From: Roseobacter ponti
GTDB lineage: Bacteria; Pseudomonadota; Alphaproteobacteria; Rhodobacterales; Rhodobacteraceae
Length of the DNA stretch: 64,000 nucleotides
Assembly: GCF_012932215.1 (NCBI RefSeq)
Contig: NZ_CP048788.1
Span: 3,658,001-3,722,000, forward strand
Direction: 5' to 3'
Below are positions 23,524 to 32,836 of the stretch, piece by piece. The position numbers and the translations under genes were made by a program. How positions within the stretch are numbered: position 1 is the stretch's first letter; each line of letters opens with the position of its first letter. The notes beneath the pieces are model-generated. The model did not search any database and was not told where the DNA came from. It worked only from the letters and a program-made list of their open reading frames with translations.

Positions 23524-25421
23524 TGTCCGGACAACTGGCTGAGTATTTTATCAACATGAAAAGACGGCATAAGGCCCTCCTTTTCCTGCTGATCGATATG
23601 CTGCTGGCGACGCTGGCAGTCTATCTGGCCGTGGCGCTGCGTCTGAGCAGTTTTGATATCTTTCCCTACTGGCAGGGCTGGCTGACATCGCTTCTGGTGC
23701 TGCTGCCGCTGACGGCGCTTTTTTCCATGATGCTGTCTGTGCCCTGGATCGCCGCCCGCACGCTCAATACCGCCGGTATCCTGCGGCTTACGCAGGTCAG
23801 CCTGCTTCTGGGGGGCGTATTTTTTCTGATCAACACCTGGATCACCTGGGACATCCCACGGTCTTCTCCGCTCATCTTTATCCCGATCGTTCTGGTCTTC
23901 TGGGTGGCTGTCCGCATTCTGTCGGGTTCCCTGCTGCAGAAAACCGATCCGGCTCAGGAGACGCGCCAGAGGGTACTGATTTACGGAGCGGGTGCCGCCG
24001 GTGTGCAGCTGGCAAATGCGCTGCGCGGATTTGGCGGCGCCGAGGCGGTTGCCTTTGTGGATGACAGCCCCTCGATGCGTCGGGCGCTGCTCGGCTCTTT
24101 GCGGGTGCACAGCCCGGCGGATATCGGGCAGCTGATCGCGTCAAAGCGTGTGACGCAGATCATTCTCGCGATGCCGTCCGTGTCGCGCTCGCGCAAGCAG
24201 AAGATCCTGCAGGACCTGCAGCAGTATAACGTCACGCTGCAGACGCTTCCGCATTTCATCGATTTCATCAGCGGCGAGCCCCTGACAGCGCAGCTGCGCA
24301 CGGTCACCAGCGAAGACCTGCTCGGGCGCCTGCAGGAGAGCCTGAACACGCCGGAGATCACCGCCGACTACAAAGACCGCTCAGTAATGGTGACCGGCGC
24401 GGGCGGCTCGATCGGATCAGAGCTCTGTATGCAGCTTGCCTCGGTCCCGGTCGCGAAACTGGTACTTTTCGAGAACAGTGAGGTTGCGCTTTATAACGTC
24501 GAGCGCAAACTGCGTGAGGCGAACGTTGCCTGCGAAATCGTGCCCGTTCTCGCCTCCGTCCTCGATCAGCCGCGCGTGCGCCGCACGATGGAAGAGAACA
24601 GAACCGAAATTGTACTGCATGCGGCGGCCTACAAACACGTGCCACTTGTGGAGCACAACGAAATAGTAGGTGCCCGCAACAATTCTGTCGGCACGCATCT
24701 TGTGGCCGAGACCTGCGGCGTGATCGGCGTGAAGCGGTTCATCCTGATTTCGACTGACAAAGCCGTGCGTCCGACCAATGTCATGGGGGCCACAAAACGC
24801 ATGGCCGAAGTGCTGGTTCAGGATCTGCAGAAAAAGCATCCCGCGACCGTTTTCTCGATGGTCCGCTTTGGCAATGTGCTGGGCAGTTCGGGCTCTGTGA
24901 TCCCGCTTTTCCGTGAGCAGATCGCCCGTGGCGGACCGCTGACCGTGACTCATCCTGAAGTCACACGCTTTTTCATGACGATCAGCGAGGCGGCGGGCCT
25001 TGTGCTGCTTGCCGGCACCTTCGCGCGCGGTGGAGAGGTGTTTCTGCTCAACATGGGTGAGCCCGTGCGGATCATGGATCTGGCCCGCAATATGCTGGCG
25101 TTCTGCGGGCTGAGCGAGCGGACGGATGACAATCCTGACGGAGACATCGCGATTACCATCACCGGTCTGCGTCCCGGCGAAAAACTCTATGAAGAGTTGC
25201 TGATCAGCAAAGACGAAATACCCACGCCGCATCCTAAAATCATGTGCGCGCGCGAGACATTTGACGTTGCCACCGATGTATCATCTGCCCTGCAGCGCCT
25301 GCGGCAGGCAATCGAAGAGAACGATGCGGGTGCCCTGCGCGCCGTGCTTCAGGATTATGTGGAAGGGTACCACCCGGCCCGGCACGATGTCACCGCTGCA
25401 GGCGTTCCGGAAAAAGTCTGA
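23523..25421 (+). CDS. Membrane-bound nucleoside-diphosphate-sugar 4,6-dehydratase (FlaA1/WbpM/PglF type)
   Basis: A 632-residue enzyme with four N-terminal membrane helices (about 15-130), a CoA-binding-like Rossmann domain (IYGAGAAGVQLANALRGFG), and a C-terminal extended SDR domain with VTGAGGSIGSEL and STDKAVRPTNVMGATKR. Such proteins make UDP-4-keto-6-deoxy-GlcNAc, the entry point to bacillosamine- and legionaminate-type sugars. It is the full-length membrane form, not the short soluble PseB/LegB form. It overlaps the flippase by one base and is followed by the FAD protein after 115 bases. Confidence 0.9.
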   Translation: MSGQLAEYFINMKRRHKALLFLLIDMLLATLAVYLAVALRLSSFDIFPYWQGWLTSLLVLLPLTALFSMMLSVPWIAARTLNTAGILRLTQVSLLLGGVFFLINTWITWDIPRSSPLIFIPIVLVFWVAVRILSGSLLQKTDPAQETRQRVLIYGAGAAGVQLANALRGFGGAEAVAFVDDSPSMRRALLGSLRVHSPADIGQLIASKRVTQIILAMPSVSRSRKQKILQDLQQYNVTLQTLPHFIDFISGEPLTAQLRTVTSEDLLGRLQESLNTPEITADYKDRSVMVTGAGGSIGSELCMQLASVPVAKLVLFENSEVALYNVERKLREANVACEIVPVLASVLDQPRVRRTMEENRTEIVLHAAAYKHVPLVEHNEIVGARNNSVGTHLVAETCGVIGVKRFILISTDKAVRPTNVMGATKRMAEVLVQDLQKKHPATVFSMVRFGNVLGSSGSVIPLFREQIARGGPLTVTHPEVTRFFMTISEAAGLVLLAGTFARGGEVFLLNMGEPVRIMDLARNMLAFCGLSERTDDNPDGDIAITITGLRPGEKLYEELLISKDEIPTPHPKIMCARETFDVATDVSSALQRLRQAIEENDAGALRAVLQDYVEGYHPARHDVTAAGVPEKV

Positions 25422-25536
25422 GGGTGCTGCGGCATGTGACACTGTTGCACCGATTACAATCTTGCTACCCTGAATGAGATTTGGCACTAGGACATGACCG
25501 TCACGGCTTCTGGTTACGTCTGGAAAAGGATCGGAA

Positions 25537-26883
25537 ATGAAAAAACGCGTCATGATCGTCGGGTCAGGTTTTCGCGGGTTCTGCGACGCCCTGCACCTGA
25601 TGAAGAACCCGGATCTGGAGATCCACATCGTCGACAGCGCACCGTTTTTTGGCGGAGTGATGCACTCGCTTGATATCAATGGATTTTCTGTTGATAAAGG
25701 TGTTCATATTTTCGACTCTATCCCGGTGTCACTCGCGGAAACGGTGACGGAAATAATGGACGGAAAAGTGCATGAGATAGATTTTGTCTCGGCTTCGGCA
25801 TTCAACAATAAAGTGACCGAAGGATTCTCGCTGCCCGATCTGAACTCGCTGGATGATACCGCGATCAAGAAACAGATCCGCGAGGAGCTTCTGGCGCTTG
25901 CCCGCAACCCTGCTACGGATGCGCCGGCAACTCTTGAGGCACTTTTTGATCAGCGCTACGGCAAGACGGCCGGCCGGATTTTCTGCGATATCTTCCGGAA
26001 AGTATACGGTATTTCCGCTGACGAAGTGGAGCCCACAGCAATCGCGCAGACTTCCATGGGGCGCCTGAAGTTCCTTGACGATCCGGATATGCTGGACCTC
26101 AAAAAGGATCCCTTCCTCGACACGGTTCTTGCCGCCCGCCGCAAGGCCGTCGGCAAGGTTGATGATTTCGTCTCTATTTACCCCAGCGACGGGGATGCGA
26201 TGCGCGGCTGGTGCAAACGGGCCGTGACCTGGCTTGAAAGCAAGGGCGTCAGAATTTCTCTGGGTACAAAAATTTCAAAAATCACCGAGCGGGCCGATAC
26301 TGTCGAAGTTGAAACCGATAAGGGCACCTTTGAGGTCGAGACCCTGATCTGGTCGAATGACAGCCTTCGCGCCCTGGGCTCAGCGCTTAATATCGAGCGT
26401 GATGTGGATGGATTGCAGTACGGCACACCGATGCTGTTTGCGACGCTTTTCACCCAGGCCGACAAGGTGCGCGATTTCACATACCTGCAGAACTTTGATC
26501 CCGACCAGCTTACCTATCGCAGTGCTGCATCAGGTCGTTTCAGCCATCAGGTCCGTGAAGACGGCGTTTCATTCGTTACCTGCGAATGCCCGGCGGACGT
26601 TAATGGCACTTACTGGAACGATACTGATAAGCTTGCCGCAGATGTCTGGGACGAAATCAGATCGCTTGGTGTCGTCGAAAAGGATGCGGAACTGGCAGGG
26701 TTCGACGTCAAGCGCATCCCGGTCTCGTTCAAACTGGCCAGGCTGGGATATGCTGCGGCTTTCCGGGATTTTCACACCGATGTGGCATCACGGCACAAGC
26801 GGGTCATTCTGCGGGATGTGGTGCCGTTTTTCCGCCGCGATATTTATCTCGATTCCGCGCATCTGACCAATCTGGTCGCCTGA
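25537..26883 (+). CDS. NAD(P)/FAD-binding oxidoreductase, UDP-galactopyranose-mutase/amine-oxidase-like
   Basis: A 448-residue flavoprotein-like protein. The N-terminal nucleotide-binding motif is MIVGSGFRGFCDALHL, with an acidic residue ending the second strand (IVDSAP) and FFGGVMHSLDINGFSVDKGVHIFD as the usual NAD_binding_8 continuation. The middle (residues 100-200) resembles UDP-galactopyranose mutase or protoporphyrinogen-oxidase-like enzymes. Its substrate is unknown; a sugar-nucleotide or glycan-modifying redox step is likely from its place. The Gfo/Idh gene starts 4 bases downstream. Confidence 0.7.
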   Translation: MKKRVMIVGSGFRGFCDALHLMKNPDLEIHIVDSAPFFGGVMHSLDINGFSVDKGVHIFDSIPVSLAETVTEIMDGKVHEIDFVSASAFNNKVTEGFSLPDLNSLDDTAIKKQIREELLALARNPATDAPATLEALFDQRYGKTAGRIFCDIFRKVYGISADEVEPTAIAQTSMGRLKFLDDPDMLDLKKDPFLDTVLAARRKAVGKVDDFVSIYPSDGDAMRGWCKRAVTWLESKGVRISLGTKISKITERADTVEVETDKGTFEVETLIWSNDSLRALGSALNIERDVDGLQYGTPMLFATLFTQADKVRDFTYLQNFDPDQLTYRSAASGRFSHQVREDGVSFVTCECPADVNGTYWNDTDKLAADVWDEIRSLGVVEKDAELAGFDVKRIPVSFKLARLGYAAAFRDFHTDVASRHKRVILRDVVPFFRRDIYLDSAHLTNLVA

Positions 26884-26887
26884 CAGA

Positions 26888-27898
26888 ATGGCGCGTCGCA
26901 TACTGCTCATTTCTCTTGGCAGCATCGGGCGCCGTCACCTCAGAAACGTCAGAAAAATGTTGCCGGATGCAGAAATCTGCATCTGGCGTCACCGCCCCGG
27001 CGACACACCATCCGAAGCGGACGGCGCGGCCTTCGTGTATTCAGCTGAAGACGCGCTGAGTTTCGCACCGGACGCGGTCCTGATCTCGTCGCCTGCCAGT
27101 TTTCACGCCGAACAATGCGCCCTTTTTTGCGCCAGGGGTATTCCTGTTTTTGTGGAGAAACCGCTGGAAGTGTCGCAGTCCCGCCTCGCCCCGTTGCACG
27201 CGGCGCTGAGCACAGGCGGTGGCAAGCTCTTTGTCGGGTATGTTCTGCGATTTCAACCTGTTATGGCCGCGCTGCGGCAGGCCCTCGACGATGGTGTCGT
27301 GGGCAAAGTACGGCTGGCGCATATTGCGACCGGTCAGTATCTGCCCGACTGGCGAGCGGATGCAGATTACCGCGACGGGGTGAGTGCGCAGGCGGCACTG
27401 GGCGGCGGTGTTCTTCTGGAACTCAGTCACGAGGTTGATTATGCGCGCTGGTTCTTCGGGCAGCCACAAAGCGTGACCGCCGAAACCGGCCGGTTCAGCG
27501 GGCTTGATATGGATGTGGAGGACGCAGCCACTATGGTGCTTGGTTATCCCGATAAACAGGTCAGCATCACCGTTGATTTTCTGCAACGGGTGCCCGCGAT
27601 GACGCTGAAAGTCACCGGTTCAGAAGGCACCCTTCACGCGGATCTGATCACTGAAACCGCCCGTATTTCCACGCCCGCGGGAGAGCAGGTACCGGACCTG
27701 CCAAAGATGGAGAGCGGCAACGAGATGTATCTGCGGCAGCTTGATGCGTTTCTTTGCGAGGCTTTCGACGATTACGCACCGGCTTTCGAGGGTAGCAGAA
27801 ACAGCCCGCATGCCGGATTTGAAGACGCCGGCGCAGTTCTTGGCATTGTGGATGCTGCGCGCCTGTCCGCCCTTGAGGGCAGGAGGATCAGCCTGTGA
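26888..27898 (+). CDS. Gfo/Idh/MocA-family oxidoreductase
   Basis: A 336-residue NAD(P)-dependent sugar oxidoreductase. It has an N-terminal Rossmann motif in LISLGSIGRRHLRNV, the family's FVEKPLEV motif with the catalytic Lys, and a C-terminal GFO-like sheet with GGGVLLELSHEVDYARWFFG. It overlaps the CMP-sugar synthetase gene by four bases. The order oxidoreductase, cytidylyltransferase, SDR resembles the Campylobacter ptm (legionaminate) cluster as I remember it, which suggests it handles a precursor or modified form of the nonulosonic acid. Confidence 0.85.
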   Translation: MARRILLISLGSIGRRHLRNVRKMLPDAEICIWRHRPGDTPSEADGAAFVYSAEDALSFAPDAVLISSPASFHAEQCALFCARGIPVFVEKPLEVSQSRLAPLHAALSTGGGKLFVGYVLRFQPVMAALRQALDDGVVGKVRLAHIATGQYLPDWRADADYRDGVSAQAALGGGVLLELSHEVDYARWFFGQPQSVTAETGRFSGLDMDVEDAATMVLGYPDKQVSITVDFLQRVPAMTLKVTGSEGTLHADLITETARISTPAGEQVPDLPKMESGNEMYLRQLDAFLCEAFDDYAPAFEGSRNSPHAGFEDAGAVLGIVDAARLSALEGRRISL

Positions 27899-28596
27899 GT
27901 AATGGCGCATATACGGCATTTATCTTCTGCCGGGGCGGGTCCAAAGGCATTCCGGACAAGAATATCCGTGTGGTCGCAGGAAAACCCCTGCTGACCCGGG
28001 CCGTCGAAGGCGCTCTGGTCTCCGACCGCATCGGTCGGGTGATCGTCTCTACCGACAGTGAGCGCATTGCTCAGACCGCCCGGGATGCCGGCGCAGAGGT
28101 ACTGATGCGGCCCGATGAGCTGGCGACAGATACAGCCTCTGAGGTGCTGGCCTGGCGTCATGCAATCGACGCGCATCGCGACAGTCTCAACGGTGTGTTC
28201 ATATCGCTGCCTGCGACGTCCCCGCTGCGCGCGACAGAAGATATCGACGCGGCAATCGACGTTTTCGAGGACGGCGGTTGCGACATTGTTTTCGGCATCA
28301 GCCCCAGTCACCGATCCCCTTTTCTCAACATGGTGCGCCGCGATAACGCCGGTCTGATCTCACTGGTTAATCCCGGTGCGGGAGCCGTGCGCCGGCAGGA
28401 CGTTCCTCCGGTTTTTGACGTGACCACATGCGTTTATGTCGGTGATACGCAGTATATCGACACCTGTGAGGGCCTGATGTCCGGGCGCGTGGGATCAGTC
28501 GTCATCCCGCCTGAGCGGGCTCTGGACATCGATACACCCTTTGATCTGCATCTGGCCGGGCTCCTGCTTTCACGACCTTTCGGAGATCCGTTATGA
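27895..28596 (+). CDS. CMP-nonulosonic-acid synthetase (NeuA/LegF/PseF family)
   Basis: A 233-residue cytidylyltransferase that would couple CMP from CTP to a nonulosonic acid. The N-terminal CTP-binding loop is CRGGSKGIPDKNI, followed by AGKPLLTRAVE, IVSTDSE and the LPATSPLRATEDID region; DIDTPFDL near the end provides metal-binding acidic residues. Which sugar (legionaminate, pseudaminate or sialate) cannot be decided from sequence alone. It overlaps both neighbours by four bases. Confidence 0.92.
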   Translation: MSNGAYTAFIFCRGGSKGIPDKNIRVVAGKPLLTRAVEGALVSDRIGRVIVSTDSERIAQTARDAGAEVLMRPDELATDTASEVLAWRHAIDAHRDSLNGVFISLPATSPLRATEDIDAAIDVFEDGGCDIVFGISPSHRSPFLNMVRRDNAGLISLVNPGAGAVRRQDVPPVFDVTTCVYVGDTQYIDTCEGLMSGRVGSVVIPPERALDIDTPFDLHLAGLLLSRPFGDPL

Positions 28597-29375
28597 GCGA
28601 CAAAATGAAAGACCATGTGGCACTGATCACCGGTGGTGGAGGTCATATCGGACGTGCAACCGGCCGGGCGCTGGCGGAGGAAGGTTGCAGCCTCGCGATC
28701 CTCGACAAGGCCAGCGAAGGCGTGACGGATTTCTGCACAGAGATGAAAGACCGCTTCGGCGTGCGCGCTGAGCTGATTGAGGCTGATCTGCAGGACAAAT
28801 CCTGCTTTGACCAGGTGTGCGGGCAGATTGCGGACAGCTTCGGACGTCTGGACTGCCTTGTGAACAACGCCGCCTTTTATGATGACATGCCCGGCTGGGG
28901 CGTTCCCTTTGAAGAAGAGGGCTATGACGCCTGGCTCGCCGTGATGCAGGTCAACCTGCTGGCGCCTTTCTTTCTGACCCAGAAACTGGCGCCGATGCTG
29001 CGCGAGCGGGGGTCAGGTGCTGTGGTCAATGTCGCTTCGATCTATGGCGTGGTCGGACCGGACCACGGGCTTTACGAAGGCACGGTAATGACGAACCCCG
29101 CCGCCTATGCGGCCTCAAAGGGCGGTCTGATTGCCATGGGTCGCTGGGCGGCAACGGTGCTCGCGCCTGATATCCGGGTGAATACAGTCACACCGGGCGG
29201 GGTCGAGCGCGGGCAGAACTCCGAATTCCTCAGCCGCTATGAAAAGAAAACGCCCATGGGCCGGATGGCTACGGAAAACGATGTCGCCTATGCAATCGTG
29301 TCGCTGCTTGATCCGCGCGCGGATTATATCACCGGGCAGAACCTGATCGTCGATGGCGGCTGGACGGCCTGGTAA
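28593..29375 (+). CDS. Short-chain dehydrogenase/reductase
   Basis: A 260-residue classical SDR: TGGGGHIGRATGRAL cofactor loop, LVNNAAFYDD, the catalytic Ser in VNVASIYGVV, the YxxxK as YAASKGG, and a C-terminal DGGWTAW. A sugar-oxidising or reducing role in the nonulosonate pathway is likely from the overlap with the CMP-synthetase gene; the substrate is unknown. Its stop codon is 9 bases from the convergent amidotransferase gene. Confidence 0.9.
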   Translation: MSDKMKDHVALITGGGGHIGRATGRALAEEGCSLAILDKASEGVTDFCTEMKDRFGVRAELIEADLQDKSCFDQVCGQIADSFGRLDCLVNNAAFYDDMPGWGVPFEEEGYDAWLAVMQVNLLAPFFLTQKLAPMLRERGSGAVVNVASIYGVVGPDHGLYEGTVMTNPAAYAASKGGLIAMGRWAATVLAPDIRVNTVTPGGVERGQNSEFLSRYEKKTPMGRMATENDVAYAIVSLLDPRADYITGQNLIVDGGWTAW

Positions 29376-29384
29376 GGCCTTTTG

Positions 29385-30680
29385 TCATTCAAATACTTTA
29401 TGGCGCAGCTTCCACGCGCCTTCCTCATGCTTCCAGAGATGCGGAGAGCGGAAGCTGTCGCACAGATCAAAAAAGTAGTCCCGGTCCATGACGGGCGTGT
29501 CAAATTTCCCGGCAATCCCGGCGCCGAATTCTGATTCACGAATCGACATATATTCGAACAGTTCATTTTCGAAACGGTCCGGATATTCGCCATCAAACTT
29601 ACGAACAAGCGCCACCGCTTCGTCACGATCTATGTCGCCAGATCGGACCTCTTGTGCCGCATCATAGGTCGCGCGCCCAATTCCGAATTTGATGTAGGTG
29701 GTGTAGTAATGCAGGTCATCCATCTTATCATCGATCGAATTGTATTTGGAGTATGTTCCGAGGGTCCGCTCAGGTGCTGCTTCAAAACCGCCATGTTCAA
29801 CCGCGTAGTAATAGGCCGACTGGGGATGCCACTTCACGTAGTAACCAAGGTAGTGCACCTCAAGACCCTGGCGTTCCACGACCGCGGGATCAATCGGCAT
29901 ATAGGGTTCGAAATCGGTCTTTGTGAACCCAAAGTCTTTTTTCAGCTCCGCAAAGGAGGTTCCCCCAAGAAAAACGTCTTCGTCGCTGGAACTTGTGAAG
30001 TACTCGTACTCCGCAAACTCACGCTTTGCATTTTCATTCTCGGTCGAAGGATTGCCGTATTCCGCGCCGCTTTCGCCATAAAAAATCAGCTTGATGTCAT
30101 GCATGGCGGCAAGCTTTGCAGCCAGGTGACGCTGTCCGATGATGAACGGCTGGAACGGGTGCAGAAGCCGGTCGGTCGAAAGACGCGTCAGCAACCGATG
30201 CACCCGCCCGTTTGGGGTCACAAGAATATTGTCAAAACCGGAATGAATCCATTTCTGAAAATTGCGCCAGCCCCAGTCGGTGTAAATATGCGGCGCCCAG
30301 GTGATTGTTAGCGGGTTCATGCCATATTTGTATTTCAGCAAGTGCGATTGCATGAAACTGTCTTTGCCCCCGGAGCCTGGCACGAGACAGTCAAACGACC
30401 CGTCCTTTGACCTATGCATGTCGCAAAGCTCGATAAGCCTGCGCTCCCGCTCGTCCCAGTCAACCTTGTCTTTCCAGTCTTTGGTCAGGCAGGCGTCACA
30501 GATCCCGTCATGAAATGCGATCACCTTCTTTTTAGTTTCCCGCGTATGCTTTTGCTCAATTGTTGAATTGGGCCGCTGGTTCGAGATCACACAGGATTTG
30601 CAGAATTCCACTTCCTGCGGCAGTCCGAAATAAGCTTCGTTCGGGCTGTCTGTCTCATATTTTGCAAATCTGTTCGTCAT
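29385..30680 (-). CDS. PP-loop N-acetyl-sugar amidotransferase (WbpG/PseA family)
   Basis: A 431-residue ATP-PPase with the PP-loop VPGSGGKDSF and cysteine pairs that suggest a zinc knuckle (CKSCVISNQRP, then CDACL). WbpG and PseA convert an N-acetyl group on a sugar to an acetamidino group, with ammonia delivered by dedicated HisH and HisF homologues. Both partners are encoded on the opposite strand at 32078-33444. The stop of the glycosyltransferase-like gene upstream overlaps its start. This is the strongest evidence that the locus makes an amidino-modified sugar. Confidence 0.9.
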   Translation of the reverse strand: MTNRFAKYETDSPNEAYFGLPQEVEFCKSCVISNQRPNSTIEQKHTRETKKKVIAFHDGICDACLTKDWKDKVDWDERERRLIELCDMHRSKDGSFDCLVPGSGGKDSFMQSHLLKYKYGMNPLTITWAPHIYTDWGWRNFQKWIHSGFDNILVTPNGRVHRLLTRLSTDRLLHPFQPFIIGQRHLAAKLAAMHDIKLIFYGESGAEYGNPSTENENAKREFAEYEYFTSSSDEDVFLGGTSFAELKKDFGFTKTDFEPYMPIDPAVVERQGLEVHYLGYYVKWHPQSAYYYAVEHGGFEAAPERTLGTYSKYNSIDDKMDDLHYYTTYIKFGIGRATYDAAQEVRSGDIDRDEAVALVRKFDGEYPDRFENELFEYMSIRESEFGAGIAGKFDTPVMDRDYFFDLCDSFRSPHLWKHEEGAWKLRHKVFE

Positions 30681-31960
30681 ACGCCGGTTTCATCTTTCGC
30701 CAGTTTTTGCGTTGCACGATCGAGAATAAGCTCTGCGATTTTCTGCGACGCCGGGTTTTGCGGAAACGCCCGGACAAATCTATCTCGGCGACGTTCACGT
30801 GCTGCTGTATCTTTTAGACATTCTACCAGCACAGGTTCAAGCTTTGCCATATCCGGAACGCCGATGGCCAGCCCCATTTCCGCCAGTGGCATATCCGCAT
30901 GGCGCTGCGGTTCAGGCTGGATAACGGTCTGTCCCAGATAAACGGCTTCCAGTGCCACGGTCGTCGAGCGTGCGATGACAGCATCCACCCGCTCTGTCAG
31001 CTCATAAAGGTCCGGTTCTGCGGCCATCAGGACATTGGCATTATCCTGTGTGAAACGTTCGTATATTCCGCGCTGTTGCGAGGGATGCGGACGCACCAGT
31101 AACCAGACGCCGGCCGCCCGGCATGCCGCAGCACAAAGCGACATTTCCTCAACGATCTCTGAACTGGTTCTGGTATGGGTGGTGCCGCTCACGGCATCCA
31201 GCCAGGCTGGCATGTCGGCATAAAGCACAAGCGCTTCGCCCGCCACCTGAGGAAACGTCCGGGCAACCCACGCCGGATCGGAGACGACGGCGCGCGGTAT
31301 CAGGCGGTCAAACGCCGGGTTTCCGGTGATGTGAGCCTGCGTGATGCCGGGATCGAAAAACCCCTGCCGCCGGCAGCTGTCCACGGCGGCCTCAGTAAGA
31401 AACGTCGCATCGGACGCCTCAAGGGTGTATCCGTCGATTCCTGAAAAGAGATCAATCATCGCGATGCCGGGGATGCCGCGGGCACGCGCGACACGAAGCG
31501 CTGCGGCTTCGGCGCGGGGCGAGCTGGTGGTGACAATCACATCGGGTCTGACGCGCTCCACCACACGCTGCAGCACGCCGAGGGGCAGAAATGCCTGCCG
31601 TCCCCGTGCCGCAAGTGCAGCACCGGCGGCTTCCTCGCCGGTGCGCTGCACAAGATCCGCATAGGAAAGCCCGAGATAGGCAACTGATTCCTGGCGCGGA
31701 ATTCCGGTGTGATCAGAATGGTGGGCGTTTGCCAGTTCCTCACCATACTCCAGCGCCCGGTCGTCTGAGGGAAGTTCGATCAGGTCCCGGAAAGTCAGAA
31801 CCTCGGCGCCTGTATTGTTAAAGTGCGCTATCGCAGCCGGCATGGCCAGTACGGTGATCCCGATGCATCCGCGCAATGCCTCTATAACCGGGGTGACCAT
31901 CTGTGCATGGCCGCCACCATAAGTGACAAACAGTACCCGCCGCCCGGCAGTCTCAGGCAT
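30677..31960 (-). CDS. GT-B-fold glycosyltransferase or epimerase-like protein
   Basis: A 427-residue two-domain Rossmann protein. The opening VLFVTYGGGHAQMVTPVIEAL has the glycine-rich loop seen in MurG-like glycosyltransferases and UDP-GlcNAc 2-epimerases, and the second half has VRPHPSQQRG and the donor-site-like ARSTTVALEAVYLGQTVIQPEP. It most resembles surface-polysaccharide glycosyltransferases of the GT-B fold, possibly one that adds the nonulosonic acid. It is co-transcribed with the amidotransferase through a four-base overlap. Confidence 0.65.
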   Translation of the reverse strand: MPETAGRRVLFVTYGGGHAQMVTPVIEALRGCIGITVLAMPAAIAHFNNTGAEVLTFRDLIELPSDDRALEYGEELANAHHSDHTGIPRQESVAYLGLSYADLVQRTGEEAAGAALAARGRQAFLPLGVLQRVVERVRPDVIVTTSSPRAEAAALRVARARGIPGIAMIDLFSGIDGYTLEASDATFLTEAAVDSCRRQGFFDPGITQAHITGNPAFDRLIPRAVVSDPAWVARTFPQVAGEALVLYADMPAWLDAVSGTTHTRTSSEIVEEMSLCAAACRAAGVWLLVRPHPSQQRGIYERFTQDNANVLMAAEPDLYELTERVDAVIARSTTVALEAVYLGQTVIQPEPQRHADMPLAEMGLAIGVPDMAKLEPVLVECLKDTAARERRRDRFVRAFPQNPASQKIAELILDRATQKLAKDETGV

Positions 31961-32077
31961 TGCCTTTCCTCTCAGAATGTCTGATCAAATGACTGATCCC
32001 CCCTGCATCTTCAGAACAATGCTTTTAGCATCCGTTTCGGTGCTTTAGAACAGATGTGTCATACTGTGGAAGGCCCC
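31961..32077. promoter_or_regulatory. Divergent intergenic promoter region
   Basis: This AT-rich 117-base gap separates the leftward glycosyltransferase/amidotransferase pair from the rightward HisF-HisH-NeuC operon. It must hold promoters for both. I cannot pick out clear boxes or an operator. Confidence 0.4.
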
Positions 32078-32836
32078 ATGAAAAATCTCCGCTTCATAGC
32101 AAGGCTTGATGTCAAAGGCGAACATCTGGTGAAAGGAATCCAGCTTGAAGGTTTACGCAAGCTGGGCCGGCCGAATGACTATGCGCGCCGGTACTTCGCC
32201 GAAGGAATCGATGAAATCCTGTATATTGATATCGTCGCATCCCTTTATGAACGCAATTCACTGCTTCCGATCATTGAACGCGCGACCAACGACATATTTG
32301 TGCCGATCACCGTCGGCGGAGGCATCCGCTCGCTGGATGACGCACGCAATGCGCTTGAGGCCGGCGCAGACAAAGTGGCCATCAATACTGCGGCCCTGAG
32401 ACGCCCTGAGCTGATCAGCGAAATCGCTGAAGCTTTTGGCAGTCAATGCATGGTTCTGGGGATTGAAGCCAAGAGCAAGGGCCCGGGCCAGTGGGAATGC
32501 TATTTTGACAACGGTCGCGAAAAGTCAGGTCGCGACGTGCTAGACTGGGCAAGTGAAGGTGCCGAGCGGGGTGCAGGAGAAATCCTGCTGACGTCTGTTG
32601 ATCGCGAAGGTGGTCAGAAGGGGATGGATACAGATCTTATCCGCGCGATCTGCGATACCGTACCAGTGCCCGTGATCGCGTCCGGTGGGGTCGGCACGCA
32701 TGAACATGTGGCGGATGCGATCGGTGCAGGTGTTGACGCAATCGCCATGGCGCATGTGCTGCATTACGAAAAAATCGGCGTGGCCTCAATCAAGGAGCGC
32801 GCGATTTCCGAGACCGGCCTGGATATTCGCGCATGA
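32078..32836 (+). CDS. HisF-type ammonia-channel partner of the sugar amidotransferase
   Basis: A 252-residue (beta/alpha)8 protein of the HisF family. Visible features are ARLDVKGEHLVKG at the start, VPITVGGGIRSLDDA, the LLTSVDREGGQKGMD loop and PVIASGGVGTHEH. The context (adjacent HisH, nearby WbpG/PseA, no other his gene) shows it is the sugar-pathway paralogue, not the histidine-synthesis enzyme. It should pass ammonia from HisH to the PP-loop enzyme. Start at 32078 is chosen because the preceding in-frame codons (from 32054) do not look like HisF. Confidence 0.9.
   Translation: MKNLRFIARLDVKGEHLVKGIQLEGLRKLGRPNDYARRYFAEGIDEILYIDIVASLYERNSLLPIIERATNDIFVPITVGGGIRSLDDARNALEAGADKVAINTAALRRPELISEIAEAFGSQCMVLGIEAKSKGPGQWECYFDNGREKSGRDVLDWASEGAERGAGEILLTSVDREGGQKGMDTDLIRAICDTVPVPVIASGGVGTHEHVADAIGAGVDAIAMAHVLHYEKIGVASIKERAISETGLDIRA

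Noticed and set aside
23523-25421. Classical short PseB/LegB dehydratase
   Set aside because: The protein is the long membrane form with an extra CoA-binding-like domain and four N-terminal helices, so the soluble PseB name does not fit.
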